DNA from: Rhodamnia argentea
Taxonomy: Eukaryota; Streptophyta; Magnoliopsida; Myrtales; Myrtaceae
Reading direction: 5' to 3'
DNA length: 64,000 nt
Assembly: GCF_020921035.1 (NCBI RefSeq)
Contig: NC_063160.1
Location: forward strand, 1,508,501 to 1,572,500
Both the position numbers and the translations under genes were made by a program. The notes beneath the pieces are model-generated. The model was not told the origin of the DNA and searched no databases. It saw only the letters and a list, made by a program, of their open reading frames with translations. Positions 38,713 through 52,519 of the stretch are shown here, in pieces; the first letter of the stretch is position 1; every line of letters begins with the position of its first letter.

Positions 38713-41700
38713 TCATGGCGCCTTCCGAGCCTTTTCTTTTTCCACATAAGCCTGCACCGCAACAATGACGTAAGCGAAAGAAAAATCCACACTTGAACAA
38801 TATCTTCTCAAATTGAACCAATCAGTACAGCAAAGTAGACAGTGCATTTTCTGCAAAAAAGGTGAGTTGGCAGTTTCCTAATTCTCCTTCTGCATCAATA
38901 AGGAAAACCTCGAGCCTCACTTCGCATTCTTGTTCAGCTTATTCAATACGTTAAGAATCTTAACTCTCAAAACAACAGATTGAAACTTCTCCAGAGCACA
39001 CTCTGTTACTAGTGATTGACACAAGGAATATAAAAGAAGTTTCCAATGTGGCATAGGGTGAGATCAGTCTTCTCCTCATAAATAATAGACTAGCAACACC
39101 AGGTTAACGTGTTAGATGAAATAAACAGGGCAAAGCCATAGTAATGCAAAAGGTTAACAATGAGAACCAGTCAAGACATGCCAGCATGTGTTCATTCCAG
39201 CAACTAGCTCTCTTTAGTTGCGCATGTGCTAAAAGCGATCATCAGCATATGAACAGGCTGTCTGTTTGTGTCCGCATGTTTTTACATCTGAAGACCAAAG
39301 AACTGAGAAACACCACAGTAATCCCATCATGACATTTGAAGAAACACAAGGCTACCAATGAGAGATCCAGGACCAGACTTCAAAGACAGGAGTCATCGCA
39401 ATTACTAGAACGCTAAATTCAGAAAAGATAACTGCAAGAGTGTGAATGAACAACAAACAAGCTGAAAGCAGCCAGCTAAACAAATTGCTACTGCTAACTG
39501 CTCCAAATACCAGGTAATAGGGGAAGAAAATGAATCCATGAAAGCACATGAGAAAATCAAACAAAATGAAAGAAGCGCTGATAGAGTTAAAATAGACAGT
39601 ATACTTTAAAAGACTACAGCATAAATCAATAAATGACATACTATACATACATATACAGCTGAACCGACAGAGTCTACGAGAGATAAAAAAAAAAAAAAAA
39701 GAGCTAACCTGTACAAGTTTGGTAAGCTTTGGTTTTGCAAAAGACAGGTACTGGTCTATTTTCTCCTGAGATTGGGGAATATTTGCCCCTTGCATGGTAC
39801 TGGTGACCTTGTCAACCGCTTTCTTCACAATTGTTTTGTAAGCTTCTTTGCCAATTTGGGCCTCCTTCCAAGTTGGCTTCAGAAGCTCCTTCACATATTC
39901 CACTAAAGCAAATTTAAAAGCACGTAGAGTTTTTGCTTCTTTACTCTTTTTGTTCTCACCATCCTTAGTAACCCCTTCCACGCTTTCCAAATGCTCATCC
40001 TCCAGTGGATCCTTGCCCTTTCCTTTCTTGCTTTCATCACTCACCTTTTCTTTTTCTTCATCCTCCCTCAGCTTGGAGCTATCCTTCACCTTCAAGCTCT
40101 CATCCAGCTCCAGCTGACTTGTCTGATGACTTTCATGATTACTTACTGAACCGCTGGCATTGAGTGAGACAGTACCATTGGGCATTACAGCAACAGATGG
40201 TGGAGGTAAGCTACTAGAACTTGCTTGTGTACTCTCATTTGCAACAATATTGGATGAATGGACTTGTTTCTCGTTGCTGTCGGGTTTCTTTGGTTCAATG
40301 CTATCAGATATCGGATCATAGTGTTTCTGAGATCCAACAGATAAACTAGACAGGAAAGGTGTAGCTTGATTACCTAGCGTTACCGAACTTAGTAGGGAAG
40401 GCACATCCATTCCCTGATGGGAGTTTAAAGCAGCATAAAGTTGTGGAAGCTGTTTCCCAGCTTCCAAAATCTGAGCCAAAGAAGCTGAAAGGTTGTTAAG
40501 TTGTACAAGACGCTCTCCACTCATCATGGCTGGAACTGGAGGATTTGCAGAGGTTACCTGCAATGTATTTGCATCAGTAACATGAGGGTGATTCACTGAT
40601 ATCCCCTCCTCAGAGAGAGGCTTAATTAGAGAAGTTACGATATTTCCAGCCTTCCTGGGGTCACTTGGAAGCCCCAACTGATGCTGCCCCACATTTGACA
40701 TTGGAGGTACCATTGCACATGGCTTATGGTTATTCTGGCCAATATTCTGCTTGTGCACTGCGTCAGGATGGACATATGAATCAGTAAGTAAACCCACAGT
40801 TTTATTTATATTGGCGTTACTACTGTACAACAATCCATTTTCCCTGAAGTTGTCCATACGAAGACAAGAATCTTCAGTCCCTGGTCGTTGTGTAGTGGAA
40901 GACTGGTACATTTGCACTGAAGCATCCAAACTTTGATCTTGCTGATGACTTGCCACAAGAGTTTCCTTATGAATGAGAGACGGTGCACCGTAAGTCTCTT
41001 TACTCCTATCATCTGTCACCTGATTTGAAGACTGAGGCTGATAATGCCAGTCAGGAGACATGTTAGTGTCACCTATGAATATCTCAGTAGCTCTTGGTTC
41101 ACGCATGCCCAATTTAACAGATGTTTCCAACTGAGGCAATTGCTTCTGGTCCATATTAAGCGGATTGTGTCTAGTTTGGTCATCCCACAATTTGCTCTCT
41201 TCACCGGACTTATGCTCCCATCTATTGTTGAGGGACCAATCAGTGATCCTTGGATCAGATGGCGCCGTTCTCTTATGAGATTCACCCTCACCAACTAGTT
41301 CGAGGGACAAGTCTCTCTTTCTCTGGTCATTTTCTCCTGCTGCAGCTGCTTCCTTCGGATACACCTTACCAGGAACATCAGAATGAATGTACCTGCATGA
41401 AGCCCCCCACCGACAAGTTCCTCTCTGAAAATTGTTACATAACTCAGAAGATCTGTTTCTCTCTGAATATTCCCTAGTGCTACCACTTTTCTTGTGCCTA
41501 CTTTCCCAACTATCATTGTACTGCTGATTACCCTGATGTAAAAACCGACAATCACTTCCTCTCCTGCACCTACCAACAGCAAATTCCTTGCACAACTGCG
41601 ACGAAACACCAGTTCGGCTCCTGCTCTTGTCATATATACCAGAGTCCTTCCTAGATCCATGGACTGGGCTCCTGCTCCTACTCGGGCTTGTCCTCCAATT

Positions 41701-42387
41701 TCTGCTCCTACTGCTGTAATAGATGAAATGGTAAAGCAAGACCATTCAAAGTTAAGGAAAAATGTCATATTTTTGCCATTGCCTAATTTCGCAGGATTAA
41801 TCCTGGCAGAAGCAAACCATAAAAAAAGAATAGCAACATTGGTGTGAATCAATATTAGATTTATTGGCTGGTAGCAACCATTATTAAAAATAAAAAAAAA
41901 ACGAACCACCCATTATTTTTGAAGAAATTTCACAAGCTAGGGTTCCAAGTATGGAATCTTACCCTGGTGATCTATCTGACTTATTTTTGGGGGAGCGACT
42001 GCGATTCCTCTTCCTCCATTCATCAAGACCAGGAGACATCCTCGTGCTATAACTTCCATCTCGATCCCATGGCACGGGATCCGACTTTCTACCACCATCG
42101 ACACCGACAATGCCATCTCTGTGTAAGCTTCTATTTGCAAGCATGAGCTCCCGTGACGAAAATTCTAAATCATGTCTCTTCGGCACATTCTTGTCCTCCA
42201 CATTGGACCATCTCTGACCATTGATATGAGCGGCATCTACAGACCCTCGCCTTGGCTGTAGTCTACCATCATAAATTGGCATATCAGCTCTACCGGACCA
42301 AGCCCTATAATCCATCTTTTTCGGGGAAACTGGAGGATCTTCTTTCAAATCCCACTTAGAACTGTGTCTTCTTCGCTTTCCACTCAT
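38713..42387 (-). CDS. CCCH zinc-finger protein, C3H38/C3H55-like, RS-rich
   Basis: This is a nuclear RNA-binding-type protein related to Arabidopsis CCCH zinc-finger protein 38. Exons: 41963-42387, 39709-41713 and a short last exon 38713-38751, giving 822 residues. The N-terminal part is basic and RS-rich ([34 protein letters not shown]). Two C-x7-C-x5-C-x3-H fingers follow: [19 protein letters not shown] and [20 protein letters not shown] long low-complexity middle leads to a Glu/Lys-rich stretch and a helical C terminus ([20 protein letters not shown], then KLTKLVQ joined to [12 protein letters not shown]). That end resembles an SRI-type RNA polymerase II tail-binding bundle, which is an inference. 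The 13-codon last exon was placed because it keeps frame and completes the last helix. RS-rich CCCH proteins commonly act in splicing or mRNA maturation. Confidence 0.9.
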
Positions 42388-44528
42388 TGCAAATTCTCTT
42401 AATCAAGGCACCGTAATCTGAAACCAACAACAAACTTGATGTTTAACTCATCTTCATTAGAGTCCTTGACATTTTGGAGAAGAGCACAATTACATCTTAT
42501 GTGAAAATCACAGAGAGGAAAAGAAAACCAACAACAACCACCACCACCATGACAACGCATCATCCCATCTAATCAAAGAAAAATAGCAAAATACAATAAA
42601 GAGATGGAAAAGTGAATATGACAAATAGAGAGTACGTTTCATAACCCTTCAGAAATAACTTGCGTTGCTCACAAATAATTATGAGGTAAACAGCCTCTGG
42701 TGACGAATATTTTAGTTGGGCGCATTTACTTATAAATTTGGCCTATCTACCTCACAATCACTATTGTATTATTTAAGTTACAGAGGTGCTAAATATTTTT
42801 AAGAGGCAATTGTTCATTACTGAACTATCTGTTCAATCAATCAGCTCATATTCCTCAATCCAAAATACATAGATAGGGCTCCGAGAAAATGCAACCCCAC
42901 AATGAGGCAATCTCTTCCAAAATAGGGAGTGACATATGTCCACACTTGTCCCTAATATAGTCTTCACGTTCTTTTTGCCTTCAACCAACAAAAACATGCT
43001 CTCTGATCATTACATGCCTTCTCTGCAAATAACTTTGTCATCACGTTACAGATTATTTTAACTCAACCACCCTCATTCGATTCCCCTGTCGCTCATCATT
43101 GTCTTCCAATCATCATATTTAGCTTATCTAACAAATGATTCTTTTCAAGCTTAGCATCTTCAGAAATTCTTCTTTCAATCAAGCTCGTTAATTCACAATC
43201 CTCACCTCAAACGAGAATTTCTTTCCTTTCGAGGCTTTTAGAGAAACTGCTAGGCAATAGCCAACATTAAATATCCTTGCTACAACCTAATTTCTCCAGA
43301 AACAAGCCAGCAAGACAGATACTAGGATGCAAAAATAGGTAGATTGATTACTATAGAATGAAATAAATAGTTATTACATGGATCAGAGCTTTCATAAGAA
43401 GAGAAGAGCATGACAGAGGAGCTCATTCATTTGGTGGTGAGGAGGTGACAGATTGCCAAACGTGATGCGAAAAGCCACATGCAGGGGTTACAGATCACTC
43501 CCTCTACATCATATAAAAAACAAACAACTTTATTGGATAACAAATTCAGACGAACTACTGTTCTGAGTATTAACCTAACCAGCCACCAAACCGATAACTA
43601 GGGCAAATTGCAGGAGCACCCCTTCTGCATAAAGAGCATGTCAACACCCTGTATCGCCAAAACGGGCTATCCCCAGCCAGCACATGTCAGGATGGAGATA
43701 GACTAATAGAATAAAGTGCATACTTTCACCAAATCATTCGGAATTAAGATTAGATTGCCATGCGGGTCGACCTATATCAGAAAACCCTCTGACTAGCCAA
43801 ATACAAACAAGGAACTGGCTCTCACTTAACTCTTTGTTTACGATAACTCCGGCTCACAAATTTCAACCAAAAGTTTCCAGTCATCTGGCTCGAAACTAAA
43901 CAAATCAATCACATATCTCCATAACCAACAAAGCCATAAAAGGCAGTTTGACTCATCAACATAAGGAAAGCTGTGAAATTTACATTGCCATTGCCGTTGT
44001 ACCTTCAGCTACTTCTGAACTATAACCGCCACGGATTACAATCTCGACACAGCAAAGTTCACGCACAAACCCATCTAAAGTAAGCTCCAAGGGGGAAAAT
44101 TGCAGCAGAATTACCAAAAAGCAGCACGAAATCACGCGAATATCAATGAACCGAACCCGCGGTGTCGACCATTCCACCGGGTCGAGACCTGGGTGAATGC
44201 GCCCACTCGAGTTCGACCAGAAGATGCCTTCCGAAGTGACGCGCACGCAGTCGGGGAGAGGCCGAGTTGCGTGTATCATCCATCAATTTGAGAAAACCAT
44301 GACGAGAGGACCTTCGATTGAGGACGAACGACAGTGACTAGGGTTTTTACTGCTTCAATTCAGAGAGAGAGAGAGAGCGAGAAGAGAGAGACAGAGATGA
44401 ACTTTTTCTGCGGGGTGTGAACTCTGAGGCTAGTGGCACGGGTCGGGTCGGGTCGTTTCCTAAGTTTAATGTTCTGCTCTAGTTGATGATTGTTGAGATT
44501 TATCCTCCTCGTTCTTTGTTCTTTGTGT

Positions 44529-44591
<63 letters not shown>

Positions 44592-46092
44592 TTGGTTGAG
44601 ATCAATGTGACAAAAAAAATTGTATGGTGCGTCTCATTCAACTAATATGCCATGTCAAGACTCTGATCGTCGTTTATCACGAAAAAAATACCTAGCTAAA
44701 ATTTAAAATAGTAATGCGATCGATCGATTATTTAGTTAATCGTGCTATAAGTCCATAAATCTCACTGGAACTAAAGGGATAAATGCACTTTTTTGAAATT
44801 ACTAAGGAGAATAGCATTATGAATTGATTGATTGAGGAGCAAGGCATCTTGAGCCTTTCATCTTAAAGGCAAAGCCGCCTCGAGTAAAAATCTCTTGATT
44901 TCGAGGTGTTACGATCCTCCAAAAGCCATGAACTTGTATGGAACTTAGAGGTTATCAATTGGAGGGCGGCTCACTCCATCAACCTAAGCTCGAGAAGCCC
45001 GAGAGGTAAATAGACGAGTTGGGCAAAGAGCGTTACAAGAGAAAACTCTCCCCAAGTCGACCTAAAAAACTTCCTGCATAATCAAGCTTGGGCAACAAAT
45101 TATGCCCGACCCCGCCCGAGCCCGCCCAATAACCACCTCTCTATCCACTATAATTATCCATTGTGGTATTAACCAAGGATATCACACGGATCGTGTTAGA
45201 GACTAACCTATTGGAGGAACAGCATGTGGCGGCGGTGAGGCGTCGAGAGGGGTGGTTCTCAACCTCACTCACGTCGTGGGTGACAAACTTTCAAATAGTA
45301 CAATCAAATCTAAAAATACATCCGATTAGTATAGTGAAAGAACTCCGTTTGACTTGTTCCAATTTGAATAATAGAAAATGACGACTAAACACTTTCGTAA
45401 TAATTTTTTTAAAGACGCGTGGCGCTAATATGATGCCCAGTGAAATTTTGCAATAAGAAACACATGCCCCTAAGAAAAAAAAATGTATTTCCTCTTTTAA
45501 GTTTCTCAATTTGCGGAAGAAACTTCAATTAGGATTCTGATTGGCACATTACAAACCTAGACGCAACCCTTGTTCATGTTTAATTAAAACTATATGTGAA
45601 TACACTCGTAAATTGTAATCCAACAATTAGGGGCTTAGAGGCATGGTTGGAGGGGTCCGGTATAATATAATCCATCTTATAATTTTTAATTTATTCGTCA
45701 TTTCAGGCTATTCTTTCCATCATTCCTTCCGTCCAATCGAGCCCTAACCGGCGGATCGTGAACATAGACATCATTCACGTACAAATTTAACCTAAAAAAA
45801 AAAAAAAACAAGATGACTAATATCGATATTTGTAACCTATCGATCAGAAGATTAAGTGTACAAAGCGACATAATTTATAGAACGAGAAACCCTAAATGGA
45901 GGTGCAAAAATCATGTATCTTTCTCCATCGATTTTCGTGCTTTTAATCTATTTATCTCCGAAATTCCTCTTTTAAACTATTTGCCATTCTAAAAGGACCG
46001 ATCATGTCTCGGAGATTCGACACACACGACAATTTGCATATGAAAGAATTCCTACGAAATTACACAAAAGCACCAACATTTTACAAGAATTA
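42388..46092. other. Upstream region of the CCCH gene and gap before the Copia element
   Basis: A TTTCAG acceptor just upstream of the ATG (around 42415-42420) and a CT-rich stretch with a telo-box (AAACCCTAG on the minus strand, near 44338-44347) suggest a 5' UTR intron running to about 44.3 kb. This is inferred. The rest is AT-rich with no recognised gene. A (TA)n tract lies at 44532-44588. Confidence 0.45.
44532..44588. repeat. (TA)n microsatellite, about 28 units
   Basis: This is a 57-bp pure TA tract upstream of the CCCH zinc-finger gene. Such tracts are usually length-variable between individuals. Confidence 0.95.
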
Positions 46093-46902
46093 CGTTAAAT
46101 ATGTCTCGAGTTTAAAATTGTTATTGGCACCACAAGACAAAATATGGGGACCACGTTTGATCATTACTCAAGATTTTTGGTCGATAGGAAAGAAAGAAGT
46201 GCACGACCTCTTTCTTGAGTAATGGTAGATCAAGAGATCACGGTGGGTCCCAGAGAGTTCAAAAAGAAAGAAGAGCACATGGCTTCTTCATGCAATTGTC
46301 GTTCACAAAAGAGAAGGAAATTTTGTGGGCCCAGCGGTGGTGGATGAAAGGAATAAAAGAAGAAAAAGGTAGGGATTGCTTTCCCCCTTTTCTCTTGAAC
46401 CTGCAGAAGCCGTATAGAAGGAAAGAAGGGTTTCTTGTATATTATAATGAGCACCCAAAAGAAGAGAGGGAGGTGTGCTGCACAAAAGGGCTTCTCATCG
46501 CACAAAGAAGAAGTTGCACGAAGGCACTAAGAGAAGGGGATTACATTTCTTCTCGGGACGAAGAAGTCGCACAAGCGCGAGGAGCTTCTGAGTGTAGTAG
46601 ATTTGTGCTTCGTGAGCTTTATATTTTGTTATATCCAATTAAGTTGTTTATTTGTAAACACTTTGGGTTTGGGTATAATCTAGGTGCGGGAAACACGAGC
46701 GTATTGAGCGATTGTAATTCCGATTCTCCGATTATAGTGGATTATTCTTGCTGGCTCTCCCGTGGATGTAGGTACCGATATTCGGACCGAACCACGTAAT
46801 TCCTGGTGTCATTTATCGTTCCTCGTTATTTCTCGTGGTTTTTTTTGCATTGACTTAGTTGCAAGATCCGGGTTAGCTTCCGCACGTGTTATATTTACAA
46901 CA
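46093..46902 (+). repeat. 5' LTR of the Copia element
   Basis: This is an 810-bp direct repeat of 51056-51866. It ends in CA and is followed by the primer binding site. Confidence 0.93.
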
Positions 46903-46904
46903 AT

Positions 46905-46916
46905 TGGTATCAGAGC
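46905..46916 (+). promoter_or_regulatory. Primer binding site of the Copia element
   Basis: TTGGTATCAGAG with the next base C matches the 3' end of initiator methionine tRNA, the usual primer of plant Copia elements. Confidence 0.85.
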
Positions 46917-49900
46917 CTTGGTTCGGATATTCTAGATTGTGATTTGGGGCTTTTGCTTGTCCGATTATTATCTGGATATCTTGTGATTGCAATTATGTCT
47001 GGAGTGAAAGCTGAAATTGAGAAGTTTAACGGGAGGAACAACTTTGGGTTATGGAGTCTCAAGATGGAGGCGATATTGACAACTCAAGGTTTAGCAGAAG
47101 CATTGGAGGGCAAGGCCGAGTTGCCCGAAACGATGACAGATGCTGAAAAGGATGTGGTGATGAGGAAAGCTAGAAGTTTAATCCTGTTGAATTTATCGGA
47201 TGAAGTGTTAATAGAGGTTGGCGAGGAGAAGGATACCGCAGCATTGTGGACAAAACTTCGGGCGCTCTATGTAACGAAGGGTTTGAACAATCGCTTATAC
47301 ATGTTGAAGAGGATGTTCCGGTTCGGATATACTGAAGGTACGTCTATCAGAACCCATCTAGATGAATTTAATAAACTCATGATGGATTTGAAGAATGTCG
47401 GTAAGACACTTGATGATGAAGAGCGGGGCATGATGTTGTTAGCTTCCCTACCAGAGTCATGGGAGCACTTTACCGATTCATCATTGCGGGGGCGTACTAC
47501 GATTACCTCGGAAGAGGTAAAGTCCGCCTTATTTTCTAAAGAGTGGCGAGAGAAAGTTGCGAGATGACGATCTAGCGCAGGATGTAGCGCGAGGACTAGT
47601 GATTCGGGGTAGAGAGCAACAACGAGGGTCCAGTAGCAGCAGAGGTAAAAGCAGATCTAAGTCACGCCATAGAAAGTCCAAGGGACGCGTGAAGTGCTTT
47701 GAGTGTCACGAAGAAGGACACATCGGGAGAGATTGTCCTAAGTTGAGAAATAGAGGTGATAAGCAGAAAGCCACAACCAGTGTGGCGAATGTTCTTCAAG
47801 AGAGCACTAGTGATGCAGAGGTCATTTTGTGTGTGACCGCGGGTTCATCGGGAGATGAATGGGTGCTAGATTCGGGGTGTTCTTATCATATGACGCCTCA
47901 TAAGAACCGGTTTACTACTTACCGGACTGCAGATGGTGGTAGAGTTCTGTTGGGGAATAACGCAGCCTGCAAGGTTGTGGGGATAGGGACAGTTCGGATT
48001 CGGATGCACGATGGCGTAGTGCGCACATTGACAGACGTGAGGCATGTACCGGAGCTCGGGAAGAACCTTATTTCTCTGGGAACACTCGATGATATTGGGT
48101 GTAAGTACACCGCTGAAGGTGGAGTCTTTGAAGATCTCTCGAGGTGCTATGACGGTGATGAAAGGGAAGAAAGTGAGTTCTCTCTATCATCTACTCGGGA
48201 GAGACCGTGACAGAGCCGCTGCAGGTTTCATCGAGTGAGTCGATTCGATCTAACTCGTTTATGGCATATGCGTCTAGGGCACATGAGTGAGGCGGGTATG
48301 ACGATGCTTGAGTGATAGAGGGTTGTTAAAGGGTCGGAAGACAAGTAAGTTAGACTTATGTGAGCACCTTGCATCTTTGGGAAGCAGCGCAGATTAAGTT
48401 TGCTACGTGTATTCATTCGACCAAGCAACCGGTAGAATATATTCATTCGAGACGTTTGGGGTCCGTCTCCTGTTCCTTCGAAAGGAGGTGCTCGTTATAT
48501 GCTGACATTTATCGACGATTATTCCAGGAAAGTATGGGTATACTTTTCGAAGCACAAATCGATGTGTTTGATCGGTTCAAGAAATTTAAGGCATTGATTG
48601 AGAAGCGATCGGATAAACAGATCAAGTGCCCGAGAACCGATAACGGCATGGAGTTACGTGGTAAAGATTTTACCGAGTTCGCGAGAGAGAAGGGATTGTG
48701 AGACACCGCACAAGCACTGGGACACCACGTGAGAATGGCGTGGCGGAACGGAAGAACGAGAACTTTACTTGAGCGGGCTCGGAGCATGCTTTCGCATGCT
48801 GGAATAGGCAAGGAATTTTGGGCCGAAGCGGTGAACATGGCCTGTTACCCGATTAATCGATCTCCATCATCTGCTATCGAGTGGAAGACTCCAGAGGAAG
48901 TATGGTCGGGAAAACCTGTTGATTACTCCGGATTACGAATATTCGGATGTCCCGCGTATGCTCATGCGAGTGATGGTAAGCTTGAGCCGAGGTCGAAGAA
49001 GTGCATATTTCTGGGTTATGCACATGGGGTGAAAGGCTACCGGTTGTGGTGCACCGATCCCGGATCACCCGATTTTCTAATCAGCAGAGATGTGATTTTC
49101 GACGAGACCGAAATGCTTCGACAGAGGAGTTACGAGACACAACCAGCAGAGCGGACGGATCATGGTGTTAGTAGTGAGGTGGAGCTTCAGGTGGAGACTC
49201 CGGAGACCTCGGAGGTAACGAGATGTTGAGACTGCGAGATGAGGCCGCAATTCCCGAAATCGGTGATAATGAACAACCAAGATGCAGTGCGGCGTAGTAT
49301 AGCCGCAGACAGACAGAAAAGGCAAATTAAACCACCGGTACGTTATGCTTATACGGACTTTGCTTATGCTTTGACTGTAGGTGACGAGGTGGAGACAGAT
49401 GAGCCTTCGTCTTACTGCGAGGCGATGGCTAGTTATGAGTCGTCGCAGTGGCTAGGGGCTATGAGCGAAGAGATGGAATCACTCCATCGAAATCGGACAT
49501 GGGAGTTAGTTAAAGTATCCAAGAGCCAGAAGATTGTCGGAAGTAAATGGGTCTACAAACGGAAAGAGGGCATTCCTAGTGTCGAGGCGGCGAGATATAA
49601 GGCGAGACTTGTTGCGAAGGGGTATACCCAACGAGAAGGCATTGACTACGGTGAGGTGTTTTCTCCCGTGGTAAGGCATACTTCTATTCGTGTTTTACTT
49701 GCCTTTGTTGCTTGCACGGGATCTCGAGTTGGAGCGACTTGATGTGAAAACGGCGTTTCTTCACGGTGAGTTGGAGGAGCAGATTTACATGAGGCGCCGG
49801 AGGGATTTGCTATTCCGGGTAAGGAAGATCATGTTTGCTTATTAAAGAAATCTTTGTATGGGCTGAAACAATCTCCTAGACAGGTGGTATAAGCGGTTTG

Positions 49901-51055
49901 ACGCTTTCATGGCTAGTCGGGACTATTCAAAGAGTCGGATGGATAGCCTGTGTTTATTTCGGGAGATTGGAGGACGGGTCTTTGATATATCTGCTATTAT
50001 ATGTTGATGATATGTTGATAGCGGCAAAAAATATGTCCGATATGGATGTCTTTGAAGAGGCGATTGAGTACCGAGTTTGAGATGAAAGATTTAGGTCTTT
50101 GCGAAGAAAATATTGGGTATGGAGATTTTGCGTGACAGATCTGCAGGATTATTACGTCTGTCTCAAAAGAAATATATTGAGAAAATTGTTGCACGTTTTA
50201 ATATGCGATCGCCGAAGTCTGTGAGTACGCCATTAGCAAAGCACTTTAAACTTTCGGTTAAGTTATCGCCGCAAACCGAGGAGGAAGAGGAACATATGTC
50301 TCGTGTTCCTTATTCTAGTGCCGTGGGTAGTATTATGTATGCTATGGTATGCACTAGGCCCGATATTTCACAAGCTGTCGGTGTGGTTAGTCGTTATATG
50401 AAGCGTCTAGGTAAAACTCATTGGGAAGCCGTGAAATGGATCCTCAGATATTTGAAGGGGACATCAAACGTTGGTATAGTATACGGGAGGGACAAGAATG
50501 GCAGTGAGACCACTGGTTTTGTGGATTCCGATCATGCGGGTGACTTGGATGAGTGCGGGTCTTTAGCCGGGTACGTGTTTACGCTTGCAGGTGGTGCAGT
50601 TAGTTGGAAGGCGTCCTTACGGGACCACGTAGCCTTGTCGTCGACTGAGGCGGAGTACATGGCACCGACCTTTGTAGCGAAAGAGGCGATATGGTTGCAA
50701 GGTTTGCTCATGGACTTTGGGTTAGAACAGAAAAGTGTTGATATACACCGTGATAACCAAGGTGCGATTTATCCGGCATATAATCCGGTTTATCACGAGC
50801 GAACGAAGCATATCAATATCGGGTACCACTTCATCCGAGATGTCTTAGCGAAGGGTAAGGTTGTTGTGAAAAAGATTGCTACAGCAGAGAACCCTGCGGA
50901 CATGATGACTAAGCTTGTTCCTTTGGCGAAGCTCAAGCTTTGCTTGAGCACTATTGGCGCTCGTAGAGAGTGAGCGCCCGTGGAGGCGTTGGGAGAGCAG
51001 CATAGATGATGAGCATTATTAACTTGGCTTCAAACATCGAGCCAAGGTGGAGAAT

Positions 51056-51866
51056 TGTTAAATATGTCTCGAGTTTAAAATTGTTATTGGCACCACAAGA
51101 CAAAATATGGGGACCACGTTTGATCATTACTCAAGATTTTGGTCTGATAGGAAAGAAAGAAGTGCACGACCTCTTTCTTGAGTAATGGTAGATCAAGAGA
51201 TCACGGTGGGTCCCGGAGAGTTCAAAAAGAAAGAAGAGCACATGGCTTCTTCATGCAATTGTCGTTCACAAAAGAGAAGGAAATTTTGTGGGCCCAGCGG
51301 TGGTGGATGAAAGGAATAAAAGAAGAAAAAGGTAGGGATTGCTTTCCCCCTTTTCTCTTGAACCTGCAGAAGCCGTATAGAAGGAAAGAAGGGTTTCTTG
51401 TATATTATAATGAGCACCCAAAAGAAGAGAGGGAGGTGTGCTGCACAAAAGGGCTTCTCATCGCACAAAGAAGAAGTTGCACAGAAGGCACTAAGAGAAG
51501 GGGATTACATTTCTTCTCTGGACGAAGAAGTCGCACAAGCGCGAGGAGCTTCTGAGTGTAGTAGATTTGTGCTTCGTGAGCTTTATATTTTGTTATATCC
51601 AATTAAGTTGTTTATTTGTAAACACTTTGGGTTTGGGTATAATCTAGGTGCGGGAAACACGAGCGTATTGAGCGATTGTAATTCCGATTCTCCGATTATA
51701 GTGGATTATTCTTGCTGGCTCTCCCGTGGATGTAGGTACCGATATTCGGACCGAACCACGTAATTCCTGGTGTCATTTATCGTTCCTCGTTATTTCTCGT
51801 GGTTTTTTTTGCATTGACTTAGTTGCAAGATCTGGGTTAGCTTCCGCACGTGTTATATTTACAACA
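51056..51866 (+). repeat. 3' LTR of the Copia element
   Basis: This 811-bp copy begins TGTTAAATATG right after a purine-rich stretch (aaggtggagaat) and ends CA. It is about 99% identical to the 5' LTR by eye. Confidence 0.93.
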
Positions 51867-51959
51867 AATTCAAACATTAGAATGACAAGAAAAATTGTCA
51901 TGGCATTCACATCCATATAATCCAGTGAGAATTGAGTTTACAAACCTCTTAGATCTGGA

Positions 51960-52211
51960 AGAACCCTTGTCTGATCCATGGTTGTTGTCTTGTTCTTGAG
52001 GATTTTCTGTGAAGACAACTCCTTTTCTCCTTCCTTCCTTCTTTGTGATTGTAGAGACAAACCCAAATTTTGAAGAGAAGAACAGGATCTGCCTAGGGCA
52101 AAATGAGAGGATTGGATCGGACCGGATTGAAAGAAATAGAGATATATTAACCTAATTCGGGTTCATGGTCTGTGAGAGTGACGGATTGAGCTGTAAAAGC
52201 AGCATTTTATA
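51960..52211 (-). promoter_or_regulatory. Promoter-like and first-exon-like segment, orphan
   Basis: On the minus strand a TATAAAA box (52205-52211) is followed about 230 bases later by an ATG in good context (ACCATGG, start at 51979). The frame MDQTRVLPDLRG then runs into a GT donor-like site (GTTTGTAAAC) near 51944. A first exon with an intron is possible, but I cannot find the remaining exons before the Copia element or beyond it. It could be a gene remnant or chance. Confidence 0.25.
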
Positions 52212-52519
52212 GCCAAATGGTGCGCATGGAGTGAAATGTTCGGGATTAGCACACGTGGACGAGTCAACGGAACTGAGAACGCATAAAAGGAAAATCGAAT
52301 CACTTTCTCCGCGGATAATATAGAAAGAGATTTATTAGAGAGATGGGGTAATGCATGAACTACATATACTAGATTAGCAATGAATGAGGCATCTTCTATG
52401 CATAGCCATTTTCGCGGTTCATTAAGAATTTTTGCCGATATCTTTTCAAAATACATATGTCATTTCATTGCCTCTTTCACGACTAATTCCCAATTTTCAT
52501 CTTCATATTGTGGATCTAA

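Larger units (their letters stand above)
46093..51866 (+). mobile_element. Copia LTR retrotransposon fossil, Tork/TNT1-type, near full length
   Basis: The element is about 5.8 kb with two LTRs of about 810 bp, a tRNA-Met type primer binding site right after the 5' LTR (TGGTATCAGAGC), and a polypurine tract before the 3' LTR. A near-perfect 5-bp flanking repeat (AATTA/AATTC) marks the insertion. Parts in order, at rough places: gag (47.0-47.5 kb), zinc knuckle (47.7 kb), protease (47.9 kb), integrase (48.3-49.1 kb), reverse transcriptase (49.4-50.2 kb) and RNase H (50.5-50.9 kb). That order (integrase before reverse transcriptase) defines Copia, and the gag start resembles Tork/TNT1 elements. 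The coding part is broken at several places. The LTRs differ by only about 1%, so insertion was recent, roughly 0.3-0.8 million years ago under commonly used plant rates. Confidence 0.95.

Noticed and set aside
46215-46799. 194-codon frame in the 5' LTR, repeated in the 3' LTR
   Set aside because: It lies wholly in the LTR, outside the gag-pol region, and has no domain; treated as part of the LTR.
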